Below are positions 54,313 to 63,208 of a stretch of DNA of 64,000 nucleotides, piece by piece. The stretch's first letter is position 1. The number at the start of each line of letters is the position of its first letter. Both the position numbers and the translations under genes were made by a program. The notes below the pieces were generated by a model. The model was not told the origin of the DNA, made no database searches, and saw only the letters and a list, made by a program, of their open reading frames with translations. The stretch is from Amycolatopsis sp. DSM 110486 (lineage in GTDB: Bacteria; Actinomycetota; Actinomycetes; Mycobacteriales; Pseudonocardiaceae): contig NZ_CP080519.1 in NCBI RefSeq assembly GCF_019468465.1, forward strand, positions 744,001 through 808,000. The letters run 5' to 3'.

Positions 54313-56685
54313 TCAGGCGCGCGCCACCGCCGGCGGACCGGCGTTGACGCCCCAGCTCGTCGGGGTGTCCGAGAGCTGAATCTTGATCGTTCCCGCGCGC
54401 AGCAGGTCCTTGTGCGACAACCAGCTCTGTCGCAGCTTGCCGCCGTTGCCCGGGCCGTCGGTCTTGACCGAGGACACGTACTGCAGCTTCGAAGCGCTGG
54501 CGCCCGGGGCCTCGATGGTGATCGTGCGGCCGTGCTCGGGCCGGATCTCGACCTTGTCGAACATGGGCGCGGTGATCACGTAGGTCGCCGAGCCGGGCTG
54601 GGCCTCGAAGATGCCGGCCATGGCGAAGACGAGCAGCGACGACGTGGCGCCGAGATCGTCGTTGCCGGGCATGCCGTAGACGTCGTCGGTGAAGAGCGTG
54701 CGCATGGCGCGCAGCACGGCCGAGGTCTTCCACGGCGCCCCCGTCCACGTGTACATCCACGGGGCGGCGAAGTCGGGCTCGTTGTTGGGGTTGAAGGCGA
54801 AGGCGTTGTGGTAGTCGTATGCGCCCGTCACCCAGGAGTCAGCGGCGGCCTTCGCCGGGTCCGTGAGCACGGTGGGCATGTCGAAGAACTTGTCGAGCCG
54901 CTGCTCGGCCTGCCCGGCGCCGCCCATCAGCCCGAAGAGGGTCTGCGGGTCCTGCTGACCCATCCACTGGTACTGCCAGGCCGTGCCCTCGTGGAAGGCG
55001 TTGGTCTGGGTGGGGTCGGGGTTGCCGACCGTGGAGCCGTCGGCGTTCTTCGGGACGGGGAAGCCGTTGAAGCCCTGGGAGGTGATCGTCGGGTCCCAGA
55101 GTTTGGTGAAATTGTCACAGCGCGAGGCGAGAGTTTTCGCCTTGTCCTGGTAACCCAGTCCCGAAGCCATGGTGGAAAGCGAACAGTCGCCCAGCGCGTA
55201 CTCCAGCGTGGCGGAGCCGGCCTGGCGGCTGTCGCCGAACTTGTAGCCGGGCAGGTTCTGGTAGGCGACCCAGCCGTTCTGGACGTAGCTGGGGTTTCCG
55301 TCGCGGCCGCGGAAGATCGACTGGTCGGCCGGGACCTCGTTGGCGTTCTTCCAGAGCGCGTCGAACAGGCCGTGCGCGGTGCGGTTGTCGAGCAGGCCGC
55401 GGTTGTAGATGTCCACGACCCACGGGGTGATGGGGTCGCCGGACATCACGTTGGTCTCGCTGTTGCCGAGGCCCCAGCGTGGTAACCAGCCACCATCCTG
55501 GTAGATGTGCAACACGGATTTCGCCATGTCGGCGGCCTTGTCCGGATGCAGCAGCGCCACGAGCTGGTTCTGCGAGCGGTAGGTGTCCCAGAGCGAGAAC
55601 ATCTGGTAGTACGTCGAATCCGCCTTGTGCACCTGATCGTCGAAGCCGCGGTAGCGATTGTCCACATCGGACCCGATCGACGGGTGCAGCAGCGAGTGGT
55701 AGAGCGCGGTGTAATACGTACGCTGGTCTGGTGTTGTTCCACCAGCAACCCGCATGCGGTTGAGCTCATCCTGCCAGGTGTTGTGCGCTTGTGAACGCGC
55801 CTTGTCGAACGACTTGGGCTGCTCGGCCTTGCGGTTGAGGCGGGCGCCGTCGACCGAGGTGTAGGACAGGCCGACGGACGCACCGACCTGGTCGCCCTTG
55901 CTCGGGTCGAACGTCAGGTAGGCACCGGCGCGCTGGGTTCCGCGTGAGGCGTCGCGCTGATTCGGGGTGATCGTGCCGTCGGTCCAGGTGCCGAAGCTTT
56001 GGAACGTGCGGTCGAACTTGGCGCTGAAGAAGATCCGGTAGCGCTCCTTGCCGGTCTCACCACAGAAGTTGCCGCCCTGCAGCCAGCCTTCGACGGTGTC
56101 GTTGCCGACCACGTGGACGTCGCCCGCGTAGGTGGACCCGTTGCTCTGGCCGACCTCGATGAGCACGTTCTCGGGTCCCGAGCCGGCGGGGTAGGTGTAG
56201 CGGTGCTGGCCCGTGCGCTGCGTCGCGGTCAGCTCGGCCTGGATGCCGTTGTCGAACTTCACGCCGTAGTAGCCGGGCGCGCGGGTTTCGTTGGCGTGGC
56301 TGAACTTCGCGCCGTACTGCGCCGGGTCCGACGACGTGACGGCCCCGGTGGTCGGCATGAACCGGAAGTTGCCCATCGTCTGACAGCCGACGCCCGACAG
56401 GTGCGTGTGGCTGAAGCCGAGGATGGTGTCCTGCTTGTAGTCGTAGGACGCGTACTGGTTCAGCTGGGTGTCGGGGCTCAGCTGCACCATGCCGAACGGC
56501 ACCGCGGCGCCCGGGAACGTCGTCCCGTCGCCGTTGTTGCCGATGCTGGTGTCGACGAGCGTGGTGGGGTCGTCGGCGAACTTCGGCCCTTGCTGGGCCT
56601 GGGCTGTGGCTGCCGTGGTGGTGGCCGCTGTGGCCACGGCGCTGGCGAGCACCAAGGCGGCGAACACGCGTTTCCGCGCTCTCAT
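54313..56685 (-). CDS. Secreted GH92-family alpha-mannosidase
   Basis: 790 residues. A Sec signal (MRARKRVFAALVLASAVATA, cleavage near AQAQQ) leads into a two-domain calcium-dependent exo-alpha-mannosidase: an N-terminal beta domain (TFPGAAVPFGMVQLSPDT, FSHTHLSGVGC) and an (alpha/alpha)6 domain with HSLLHPS, the catalytic acid in HEGTAWQYQW and the base region MPGNDDLGATSS. Such enzymes trim alpha-mannose from fungal or yeast mannans and glycoproteins. AAAGGAAC precedes the ATG. A perfect LacI-type palindrome upstream suggests sugar induction. Confidence 0.95.
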   Translation of the reverse strand: MRARKRVFAALVLASAVATAATTTAATAQAQQGPKFADDPTTLVDTSIGNNGDGTTFPGAAVPFGMVQLSPDTQLNQYASYDYKQDTILGFSHTHLSGVGCQTMGNFRFMPTTGAVTSSDPAQYGAKFSHANETRAPGYYGVKFDNGIQAELTATQRTGQHRYTYPAGSGPENVLIEVGQSNGSTYAGDVHVVGNDTVEGWLQGGNFCGETGKERYRIFFSAKFDRTFQSFGTWTDGTITPNQRDASRGTQRAGAYLTFDPSKGDQVGASVGLSYTSVDGARLNRKAEQPKSFDKARSQAHNTWQDELNRMRVAGGTTPDQRTYYTALYHSLLHPSIGSDVDNRYRGFDDQVHKADSTYYQMFSLWDTYRSQNQLVALLHPDKAADMAKSVLHIYQDGGWLPRWGLGNSETNVMSGDPITPWVVDIYNRGLLDNRTAHGLFDALWKNANEVPADQSIFRGRDGNPSYVQNGWVAYQNLPGYKFGDSRQAGSATLEYALGDCSLSTMASGLGYQDKAKTLASRCDNFTKLWDPTITSQGFNGFPVPKNADGSTVGNPDPTQTNAFHEGTAWQYQWMGQQDPQTLFGLMGGAGQAEQRLDKFFDMPTVLTDPAKAAADSWVTGAYDYHNAFAFNPNNEPDFAAPWMYTWTGAPWKTSAVLRAMRTLFTDDVYGMPGNDDLGATSSLLVFAMAGIFEAQPGSATYVITAPMFDKVEIRPEHGRTITIEAPGASASKLQYVSSVKTDGPGNGGKLRQSWLSHKDLLRAGTIKIQLSDTPTSWGVNAGPPAVARA

Positions 56686-56701
56686 CGCGTTCCTTTCGGC
56701 G

Positions 56702-56715
56702 TGACAACGTTGTCA
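56702..56715. promoter_or_regulatory. LacI-type operator of the GH92 gene
   Basis: TGACAACGTTGTCA is a perfect 14-base palindrome with the central CG typical of LacI-family operators. It lies 17 bases upstream of the GH92 start codon. A half-site (GTTGTCA) recurs near 56834. The cognate LacI gene is not in the window. Confidence 0.7.
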
Positions 56716-57268
56716 GATCGGGGTGTCTACGATCTTTGCCCGTTAGGTGGGGTTCCGTCAATCCACCGGGCGTACCAGTGGGGGTTTCACCACGGTGCTG
56801 AATCGGTTCCGGTGGTGCAGACCACTGGCAGCGTTGTCAGTGCTGAGTGGCCAGGCTTGCTTCCCACCCCCGTGCGGCGGCTCCGACCACGTCGCAGTCG
56901 CGCGCTGCACACCTGCACTCGCGCCCGCCGAGGCCACTCCAGGGGCCTTGTCAAGCCGGATTCGGAGTTGTCCACAGCGGTGCCGCTTGTCCACAGAAAG
57001 CCTCGGCCTGCCTCGCTACCAGGGGTTTTGTCGCCGTCGGGCGATAGACTGCACGAGGGACGCCCCCTAGAGAGGGCGGGGGTTTGTCTGCCGGGCGGGA
57101 GTCGCCGTCGCACAGGCGAAACGCGCAAAGTCGTCGCGAAGCCCCAAGGCGAGAAGCTGTCCGGCGAGCAGGCAGCGCCCAACCACGCACCGGCAAGTCA
57201 GCGGCCGCGCAACCAGATGAACCCAAGGGACAAGCCCGTAAAGCCCCAGCGACCTCGGGCCTCCCCGC
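56716..57268. other. Intergenic region with an unexplained leader-like segment
   Basis: About 550 bases without an assigned gene. The first part serves the GH92 promoter. From about 57005 the plus strand shows a TAGACT -10-like element at 57045, a GC-rich structured stretch (GACGCCCCCTAGAGAGGGCG) and then a coding-like frame rich in basic residues (GETRKVVAKPQGEKLSGEQA) with about 77% G/C at third positions, which runs into the antisense of the Gfo/Idh gene. No start codon or product is recognised. It may be the leader and N terminus of a lost gene. Confidence 0.4.
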
Positions 57269-58300
57269 TCAGTGCCAGGCTTCCGGCCCCGTCCGCACCA
57301 CCGCGTCCCGGTCCGCCGCCTCCTCGATCGCCAACGCGATCCGGTGGTCTTCGATCCCATCCGCCAGCGGGTACGGCGCAGGCCCCTCACTGCGGACCCA
57401 AGCCCCCGTGTCGGCCAGCAGGGTGGCGATCGCGATCTCCTCGTCGTTCCAGCGGCGGCCCTGGTACGGGTTCCGGTAGAGGACCTCGGAGCCGAACGTG
57501 AGGTGGTCGGTGTCGAAGCCGTCGAGGTCGAGGTCGTAGCCGGTCTGGCGGCGGATGATCGGGGTGTGGGTGATGGTGCGGTCACCGGTCAGCCGCAGGA
57601 CGTCCTGGTCGGCCAGCTCACCGCGGGTGCCGCGGACGAGGAGGCGGCGGTGCAGGAGCTGGTTGTGCCACTGGTTGTCGGTGAAGTCGTAGACGCCGAG
57701 GCCCTCCGCGAAGACCACCGTGGCGAACGTCGTCACCGCGGGTTTGGTCTCGACTGTCTCGGCCCAACCCGCGCGGGACAGGGGGTCGGCCAGGAGCGCC
57801 GTCGTCCGCGTGGCCCGCACCTCCACCGGGCCGCGGCCGGCGCCGAGGAAGGTCCGCATCGAGGACACGGCGTGGTACTGGTGCGTGGAGGACACGTCGA
57901 CGCGCGTGATGTCGCCGATGACGCCCGACCGGGCCAGCGCGATGCGGGCGGCGTGAGCGGGCATCCGGCTGTACTGCTCGGCGACCTGGACCAGACCGCT
58001 CTCGCCGACGTCGTGCCACAGCGCCCTGAGGCCGTCCAGATCGGGCGCGGGCGGCGTCTCCGCGAGCACCGGCACCCCGCGGCCCACGAGCTCCCGGATC
58101 AGGCCCGGCGTCACGTGCCACGGCACCGACGTCACCACGAAGTCGGGCTTGCGCCGGAGACACTCGTCGAGCGAGGTGAACACGGGCACCGGCAGCTCTT
58201 TGGGGCTGCGCGACACCACGCCGATGCAGTCGAGCTCGTCCGCGAGCCGCCAGAAGTACTCCGCGCGCCAGCCGGATCCCACGATCGCGTAACTCGTCAC
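57269..58300 (-). CDS. Gfo/Idh/MocA-family oxidoreductase
   Basis: 343 residues. The Rossmann start MTSYAIVGSGWRAEYFWRLA (GxGxxA-like) and the ETPPAPDLDGLRALWHDVGE region, where the family usually has EKP, place it in the NAD(P)-dependent Gfo/Idh/MocA sugar and inositol dehydrogenase family. The EKP lysine is replaced by threonine (ETP), so classical dehydrogenase activity may be lost or altered. The second half is the alpha/beta C-terminal domain. It follows no obvious operon; the GH92 gene is downstream on the same strand after a long gap. Confidence 0.85.
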   Translation of the reverse strand: MTSYAIVGSGWRAEYFWRLADELDCIGVVSRSPKELPVPVFTSLDECLRRKPDFVVTSVPWHVTPGLIRELVGRGVPVLAETPPAPDLDGLRALWHDVGESGLVQVAEQYSRMPAHAARIALARSGVIGDITRVDVSSTHQYHAVSSMRTFLGAGRGPVEVRATRTTALLADPLSRAGWAETVETKPAVTTFATVVFAEGLGVYDFTDNQWHNQLLHRRLLVRGTRGELADQDVLRLTGDRTITHTPIIRRQTGYDLDLDGFDTDHLTFGSEVLYRNPYQGRRWNDEEIAIATLLADTGAWVRSEGPAPYPLADGIEDHRIALAIEEAADRDAVVRTGPEAWH

Positions 58301-58486
58301 GTGATCAACCTATCGGCTCGCATGACCTTTCGGACCGATATTTTTGGCCGTGAATCGGGAATAACCGCTGTCCACAGCAGACGCCGCCCCCGTGTGATTC
58401 CCACGATGTGGTTTCTGTCGGTACCCGTCTATAGGGTCCCCATGATCGGTCACCAAGACCGTTCTCGAACCGAGGAGTGTGGGCAC

Positions 58487-59407
58487 GTGCGCTGGACCCG
58501 GACCATCCGAGCGGGGGCGCTGCTGGCCGTGGCGGCGCTCGGCCTCACGGCGTGCGGTGGCGGCGGCAGTGACCAGCCGGCTGCGCAGAGCAAGGGCGGC
58601 GCGCCGATCGTGGTGGCGTCGTTCAACTTCACCGACAGCCAGATCCTCGCGGAGCTCTACGCGGGCGCGCTGGAGGCGAAGGGCTACCCGGTCACGCGCA
58701 AGCTGAACCTGGGTTCGCGCGAGCTGATCTACCCGTCGCTGAAGAAGGGCGAGCTGCAGTTCGTTCCGGAGTACCAGGGCGCGGCCATCGCGACGGGCTT
58801 CGGCAAAGACGCGGTGAAGGACGCGGCCGGTGAGCACAGCCAGCTGGCCGAGCTGTTCAAGCCCGAGGGCATCGGCCTGCTGAACTACGCGCCGGCCGAG
58901 GACAAGGACGTCTACATCGTGAAGGCCGACCTGGCGAAGTCCAAGGGGCTCTCCACGATCGGCGACCTGAAGAAGCTCGACAAGGTCGTGATGGCGGGCG
59001 GTCCGGAGTGCGAGACGCGGCTGCCGTGCTTCAAGGGCTTCCAGGACGTGTACAAGCTCACGAACGCGACGTTCAAGACCGTGCAGGAAATCGGCCCGCG
59101 GGTGCAGGAGCTCGACTCGGGTGGCGCGACCGTGATCCCGGTCGACTCGGTGAGCCCGGTCGCCGGTGACTCGAAGTACGTGGTGCTGAAGGACGACCTC
59201 GGCATCGAGCCGACGGAGAACGTCGTGCCGGCGGTGAGCCAGAAGGTGCTCGACGAGCGGGGCGCGGACTTCGCGGCGGCGGTCAACGCCGTCAGCGCGA
59301 AGCTGACCACCGACGAGCTGCGCGACCTCAACAGCCGCGTCGACTCCGACGGTGAGCCGGCCGCCGACGTGGCGAAGGACTGGCTGAAGCAGCAGGGCCT
59401 GGCCTGA
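58487..59407 (+). CDS. Betaine/choline-type ABC transporter substrate-binding lipoprotein
   Basis: 306 residues. A lipoprotein signal ends in GLTACGGGG (lipobox LTAC), followed by the OpuAC/ProX-type binding domain (IVVASFNFTDSQILAELYAG, LKKGELQFVPEYQGAAI, RLPCFKGFQDVYKL). It would capture glycine betaine, choline or a similar osmoprotectant outside the membrane. The GTG at 58487 with GAGGAG upstream was preferred to an ATG at 58442. The permease and ATPase genes are not adjacent, so they must be supplied from elsewhere. Confidence 0.9.
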   Translation: MRWTRTIRAGALLAVAALGLTACGGGGSDQPAAQSKGGAPIVVASFNFTDSQILAELYAGALEAKGYPVTRKLNLGSRELIYPSLKKGELQFVPEYQGAAIATGFGKDAVKDAAGEHSQLAELFKPEGIGLLNYAPAEDKDVYIVKADLAKSKGLSTIGDLKKLDKVVMAGGPECETRLPCFKGFQDVYKLTNATFKTVQEIGPRVQELDSGGATVIPVDSVSPVAGDSKYVVLKDDLGIEPTENVVPAVSQKVLDERGADFAAAVNAVSAKLTTDELRDLNSRVDSDGEPAADVAKDWLKQQGLA

Positions 59408-59897
59408 GGTTTCGGTCTGGCGGGTCGGGTTGCGGTCGTTCCCTCCGCTCTGTGGCGCGGACGCCACGGGGTGGAGGGGCCCCAGCCGCTGCTGCGACCC
59501 GGGCGAGACCCTGGCGAACCCGCCCGAACGGCCCGACGGCCGCCACGAGGTACGGGCGCCGCGCCGAACGGTCGGCGGGGAAGCTGCCCAGCCGACTGCG
59601 GTGGCGCGGCGTTCGCAAGCCCAACAGCACGACCCCACCCACCCGACAACCCCGCAGCTGCGGCGAGGTGCGGTCCGGCCACCGAACCGGCCGCCCCATG
59701 GCGGCGAGGGCACCTGCTCGCAAGCCCACCGCCGGCAGCCCCGGCCGAGCTGCCCCGGCTGCCGCGCCGCACGGCCGACCGGGAAGCCGGCCGACCGGGA
59801 AGCCGGCCGACCGGGAAGCCGCTCGCCGAAGCTGTGAGCCGCTGCGGTGAGCCGGAGCCACAACACCCGTGACAACACTGCTTGAGGAGCCCAGCTC
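59408..59897. other. GC-rich intergenic region with repeats
   Basis: About 490 bases in which all three plus-strand frames stay open for about 400 bases, a sign of extreme G+C rather than coding. It holds a small hairpin (GTGGCG-CGGA-CGCCAC, 59452-59467) that may end the binding-protein gene, a pair of TCGCAAGCCCA elements about 110 bases apart, and the 16-base triple repeat. The last 20 bases contain GAGGAGC, the ribosome-binding site of the next gene. Confidence 0.6.
59773..59820. repeat. Perfect tandem repeat, 3 x 16 bp
   Basis: The unit GGCCGACCGGGAAGCC occurs three times in direct succession without a mismatch. It lies in the GC-rich gap between the binding lipoprotein and the flavin monooxygenase. 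The unit length is not a multiple of three, so it is not a peptide repeat. Confidence 0.95.
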
Positions 59898-61211
59898 ATG
59901 AGCGCGCGACCGTTGCACTTCAACGCCTTCATCTGGCCCAACGGCTACCACGAATCAGCGTGGCGGGTCGTCGACGACGACGTACGTGGCGTCCTCGGCC
60001 TGCCGTACTACGCGGACATCGCCCGCACGGCCGAGCGCGGTCTGCTGGACACGATCTTCCTCGCCGACAACATCGCCATCCCCGAGTACCGCGTGGCGCA
60101 CTTGCCGCAGACGCAGTTCGATCCGATCTCCGTCCTCTCCGCGTTGGCGGCGGTCACCAGTCACATCGGGCTGATCGGCACAGGGTCCACCACGTACAAC
60201 AAGCCGTGGGAGCTGGCACGGCGGTTCGCGACGCTGGATCACCTCAGCGGGGGCCGGGCGGGGTGGAACATCGTCACCACCGTGACGTCGCTGGCGGCGG
60301 CCAACTTCGGCGAGGCCGCGCACCCCGATCACGCCGACCGGTACGCGCGGGCGCACGAGTTCGTCGACGTCGTCACGAGGGCGTGGGACAGCTGGGAGGA
60401 CGGCGCCCTCGTGGGCGATCGGCCCGACGGCGTGTGGGCGGACCGCGCGAAGCTGCACGCGCCGCGGTTCCACGGGGAGTTCTACGACGTCGAGGGCATC
60501 CTGCCGTTCCCGCGGTCGCCGCAGGGGTGGCCGGTGCTCGTGCAGGCGGGGCAGTCGTCGGCGGGGATCGGGTTGGCGGCGCGGTTCGCGGAGCTGGTGT
60601 TCTCGGGGCCGCCGTCGTTGGAGGCAGCCGTGAAGTTCCGCACCGATCTGCACGCGCAGGCCGCGGCGGTCGGACGGGCGCCCGAGCAGGTGCTGGTGTT
60701 GCCGGCGTTGATGATCACGCTCGGCGACACGGAGGCTGCCGCACAGGAAAAGGCCCAACGGCTGGAGGCGCTGTCCAGCGAGGAGTTCCGGTGGCAGAAC
60801 GTGCTCTACACCGCCGGACTCGATCCGGACGCGTTCGACCCGGACGCGCCGTTGCCCGCGGAGCTGCTCGACGCGCCGGCGGCGTCGAGTCGGGCGGCGC
60901 AGCTCGTCGAGGCGGCCCGCGCCGAGCCGACCGCGACGCTGCGAGAGCTGACCTCGGCCATGAAAAGCGGTGCGGGTCAGTTCCACTTCGTCGGAACGCC
61001 GGAGCAGCTGGCCGACCACATCCTCACCTGGCAGGACGCGGGCGCGGTCGACGGCTTCACGATCATGGGCTCCACCCTCCCCTACGAGCTGACCACCTTC
61101 GTCGACCACGTGGTGCCGCTGCTTCAGGCGAAGGGCCGCTTCCGCACGGAGTACACCGGGTCGACTCTGCGCGAGCACCTCGACCTGCCCCGGCCCGCGG
61201 GGCGGGGCTGA
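59898..61211 (+). CDS. LLM-class flavin-dependent monooxygenase (NtaA/SnaA/DszA type)
   Basis: 437 residues. The bacterial luciferase-like TIM barrel is recognisable from LHFNAFIWPNGYHESAWR, TIFLADNIAI, STTYNKPWELARRFATLDHL, SGGRAGWNIVTTVTS and WPVLVQAGQSSAGIGLAARF. These enzymes use reduced FMN from a separate reductase to oxidise sulfur compounds, nitrilotriacetate or similar substrates. No flavin reductase is adjacent. GAGGAGC precedes the ATG at 59898. Confidence 0.92.
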   Translation: MSARPLHFNAFIWPNGYHESAWRVVDDDVRGVLGLPYYADIARTAERGLLDTIFLADNIAIPEYRVAHLPQTQFDPISVLSALAAVTSHIGLIGTGSTTYNKPWELARRFATLDHLSGGRAGWNIVTTVTSLAAANFGEAAHPDHADRYARAHEFVDVVTRAWDSWEDGALVGDRPDGVWADRAKLHAPRFHGEFYDVEGILPFPRSPQGWPVLVQAGQSSAGIGLAARFAELVFSGPPSLEAAVKFRTDLHAQAAAVGRAPEQVLVLPALMITLGDTEAAAQEKAQRLEALSSEEFRWQNVLYTAGLDPDAFDPDAPLPAELLDAPAASSRAAQLVEAARAEPTATLRELTSAMKSGAGQFHFVGTPEQLADHILTWQDAGAVDGFTIMGSTLPYELTTFVDHVVPLLQAKGRFRTEYTGSTLREHLDLPRPAGRG

Positions 61212-61362
61212 CGCGGAGGTGAGTGGCCAAAGCCGCTGGCGGCGCCTCGGTGGTGCCCGCGACCGCGAGAAACCGTAGTGGCGCAACAGAAGGCGCCGAA
61301 CTCCGGTATGAAGGTTGCCCGCCGGACGTCCACCCGGTGAACTCTTGTCGAGAGGTCTTCGG

Positions 61363-62181
61363 GTGGCCCGGCCCGGGCCGCAGAATCTGCTCGTGACCCA
61401 ACGTTTCGCTGCGCGTCTGCGCACTGTGCTGTTCTGTCTGCTGGCCTTCGGGCTCCTGTCCCCCCTCGCCACCGCCGGCGCCACCGAGGCCGGGCACGGG
61501 CGGTCGCCGTACTCGCTGTTGCAGATGAACGTCTGCTCCAGCGGCTACGCCAGCTGCTACCCCGGCACCGAGTACCCGAAGATCGTCGACGAGGTCGTCG
61601 CCAAGATCAAGGCGAACAACGTCGACGCGGTCACCCTCAACGAGGCGTGCAGCGGCGACGTGGCCCAGGTCGCCGCGCGCACCCGCTATCACTACCGGTT
61701 CGCCACGGTGATCTACAACGGCGCCCCGCTGGCCTGCAAGACACCGGAAGGCCGTGGGTTCTTCGGCAACGCCGTGCTGACCAAGGACGCGATCCGCGCT
61801 TCCCAGGACGCCCCGTACTCCGTGTTCAGCGGCGTGGAGCAGCGCCGCTGGCTCTGCGTGACGACCGCGCGCGGAGTGGACGTCTGCACCAGCCACCTGT
61901 CGACCGACGGCGAAGCCCCCGGCACGACGAACTCCGTCCAGTGCGCCGAGCTGACCACCGTGCTCGCCGCCCGACACCGGCCGACCATCTTCGCCGGTGA
62001 CGTCAACCGGCACGCTTCGTGCGCGCCTAAGGGCCAGTGGACGCTGACCGACGCGGCCGCCGCCAAGGACCCCGGCATCCAGCACTCCTACGGCACCCTC
62101 GCGGCGCCCCGTGCGGAGATCGAACCGACGACCTACACCGACCACGACGCTCTCGTGGTCCGCGCCGAGCTCCGGCACTGA
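61363..62181 (+). CDS. Secreted endonuclease/exonuclease/phosphatase-fold protein
   Basis: 272 residues from a GTG at 61363 with AGAGG upstream; a GTG at 61393 also gives a good signal peptide (RTVLFCLLAFGLLSPLATAG). The mature part has the EEP pattern: LLQMNVCSSGYASC, VDAVTLNEACSGD with the catalytic Glu, SHLSTDGEAPG, FAGDVNRH with the Asp/Asn pair, and TDHDALVV with the terminal Asp-His. Six or more cysteines suggest disulfides. It could be an extracellular nuclease or phosphoesterase. Confidence 0.82.
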   Translation: MARPGPQNLLVTQRFAARLRTVLFCLLAFGLLSPLATAGATEAGHGRSPYSLLQMNVCSSGYASCYPGTEYPKIVDEVVAKIKANNVDAVTLNEACSGDVAQVAARTRYHYRFATVIYNGAPLACKTPEGRGFFGNAVLTKDAIRASQDAPYSVFSGVEQRRWLCVTTARGVDVCTSHLSTDGEAPGTTNSVQCAELTTVLAARHRPTIFAGDVNRHASCAPKGQWTLTDAAAAKDPGIQHSYGTLAAPRAEIEPTTYTDHDALVVRAELRH

Positions 62182-62244
62182 CCCGACGTCGGTCCGGGCG
62201 CCCGGGTATCGGGGCGCCCGGACCGGCGGTGACCGCGCCGGCTG

Positions 62245-63147
62245 TCACCCGCGCCGGTTGGCCAGGATCGACCGCACCAACGTCCCCGGCCGCGCCAACG
62301 TCGCCGGGTGCGTCAAGAGGTACGCGACCTCGTCGAAGCGCCGCGCGATCTCCGGCTCGAACACCGACGAGCGTTGCAGGGCGAAGAACGCGTGCGCCGG
62401 CACGGCCAGATCCGGCCCGGTGCGCAGGGACTCCGAAAGGCACGAAGCGTGCAGGGCGGCGCAGGACATGCCCTGGCCGTAGATGGGGTTGAACGACGCG
62501 ACGGCGTCACCGGTGGCCACGAGCCGCGCGGGGAAGCGGCGGAGGCGGCGGAGGCGGTGGAAGTCGCGGCGGCGGCTGTCGGCGTGGCGGTAGGTGGTGA
62601 TGCCGCCGAGCATCTCGTTGGCGGCGATGGCGCCGAACTCGCCGGGCAGCGCGGTGCGGCACAGGTGGACGAACTCTTCGGGCGTGCTGCCCGGGCGCTG
62701 GTCGAGGTAGCCCGACAGCGTGACTATCCACTGGTCGTCCTCGATCTGGCACAGGGCGGCGGCCGCGATGCCCGACGGGTCGCCCGGCGAGTGCATCGAC
62801 ACGCCCGCGCGAGCCTCGGGCTGCTCACCGGCGCGGCGCAGCACGGCGGTGGCGTAGTTCAGGTCGATCCGCATGCGGGTCATCGGCGGCTGCTCCCAGC
62901 CGGCCGTCCGCAGCCAGTCGCCGAGGCGGCTGGAGCGGCCCATGGCGTCGACGACGAAATCCGCCTCCATCCGGCCGCCCTCGTACTGGACGGCGGTGAC
63001 CGCGGTGTCGGAGAACTCCAGCCCCGTCACGCGCGCGACGACCGACCCGACGTTCGGCAACGCCAGCGTGTGCTCCCGGATCTGCGCTTCGAGGAACGGC
63101 CGGCTGCTGCTGAGCATGTCGGTGTCCGAGCCGACGATCTTGATCAA
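62245..63147 (-). pseudogene. FAD-dependent monooxygenase, N-terminally truncated
   Basis: About 300 residues remain, beginning at a TTG. The sequence SDTDMLSSSRPFLEAQIREH, VDAMGRSSRLGDWLRTAGWE and RLVATGDAVASFNPIYGQGM (the GD motif that binds FAD ribityl) is typical of PHBH-fold flavoprotein monooxygenases. These normally have about 110-120 more residues at the start, with a GxGxxG nucleotide-binding motif. None is found in any frame upstream, where the XRE gene ends at 63209. The protein is unlikely to bind FAD normally. Fusion or restart from another site cannot be fully ruled out. Confidence 0.75.
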
Positions 63148-63208
63148 CGGGCGACATCCTCGTTTACTCCCCAGACCTCGAAAACCACGGACACAGACCG
63201 CGGACCGA

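Noticed and set aside
59430..59872. Three overlapping plus-strand open frames of about 135 codons
   Set aside because: All frames are open at once and rich in Arg, Pro and Ala, as expected from extreme G+C with a tandem repeat. None has a ribosome-binding site or family similarity.
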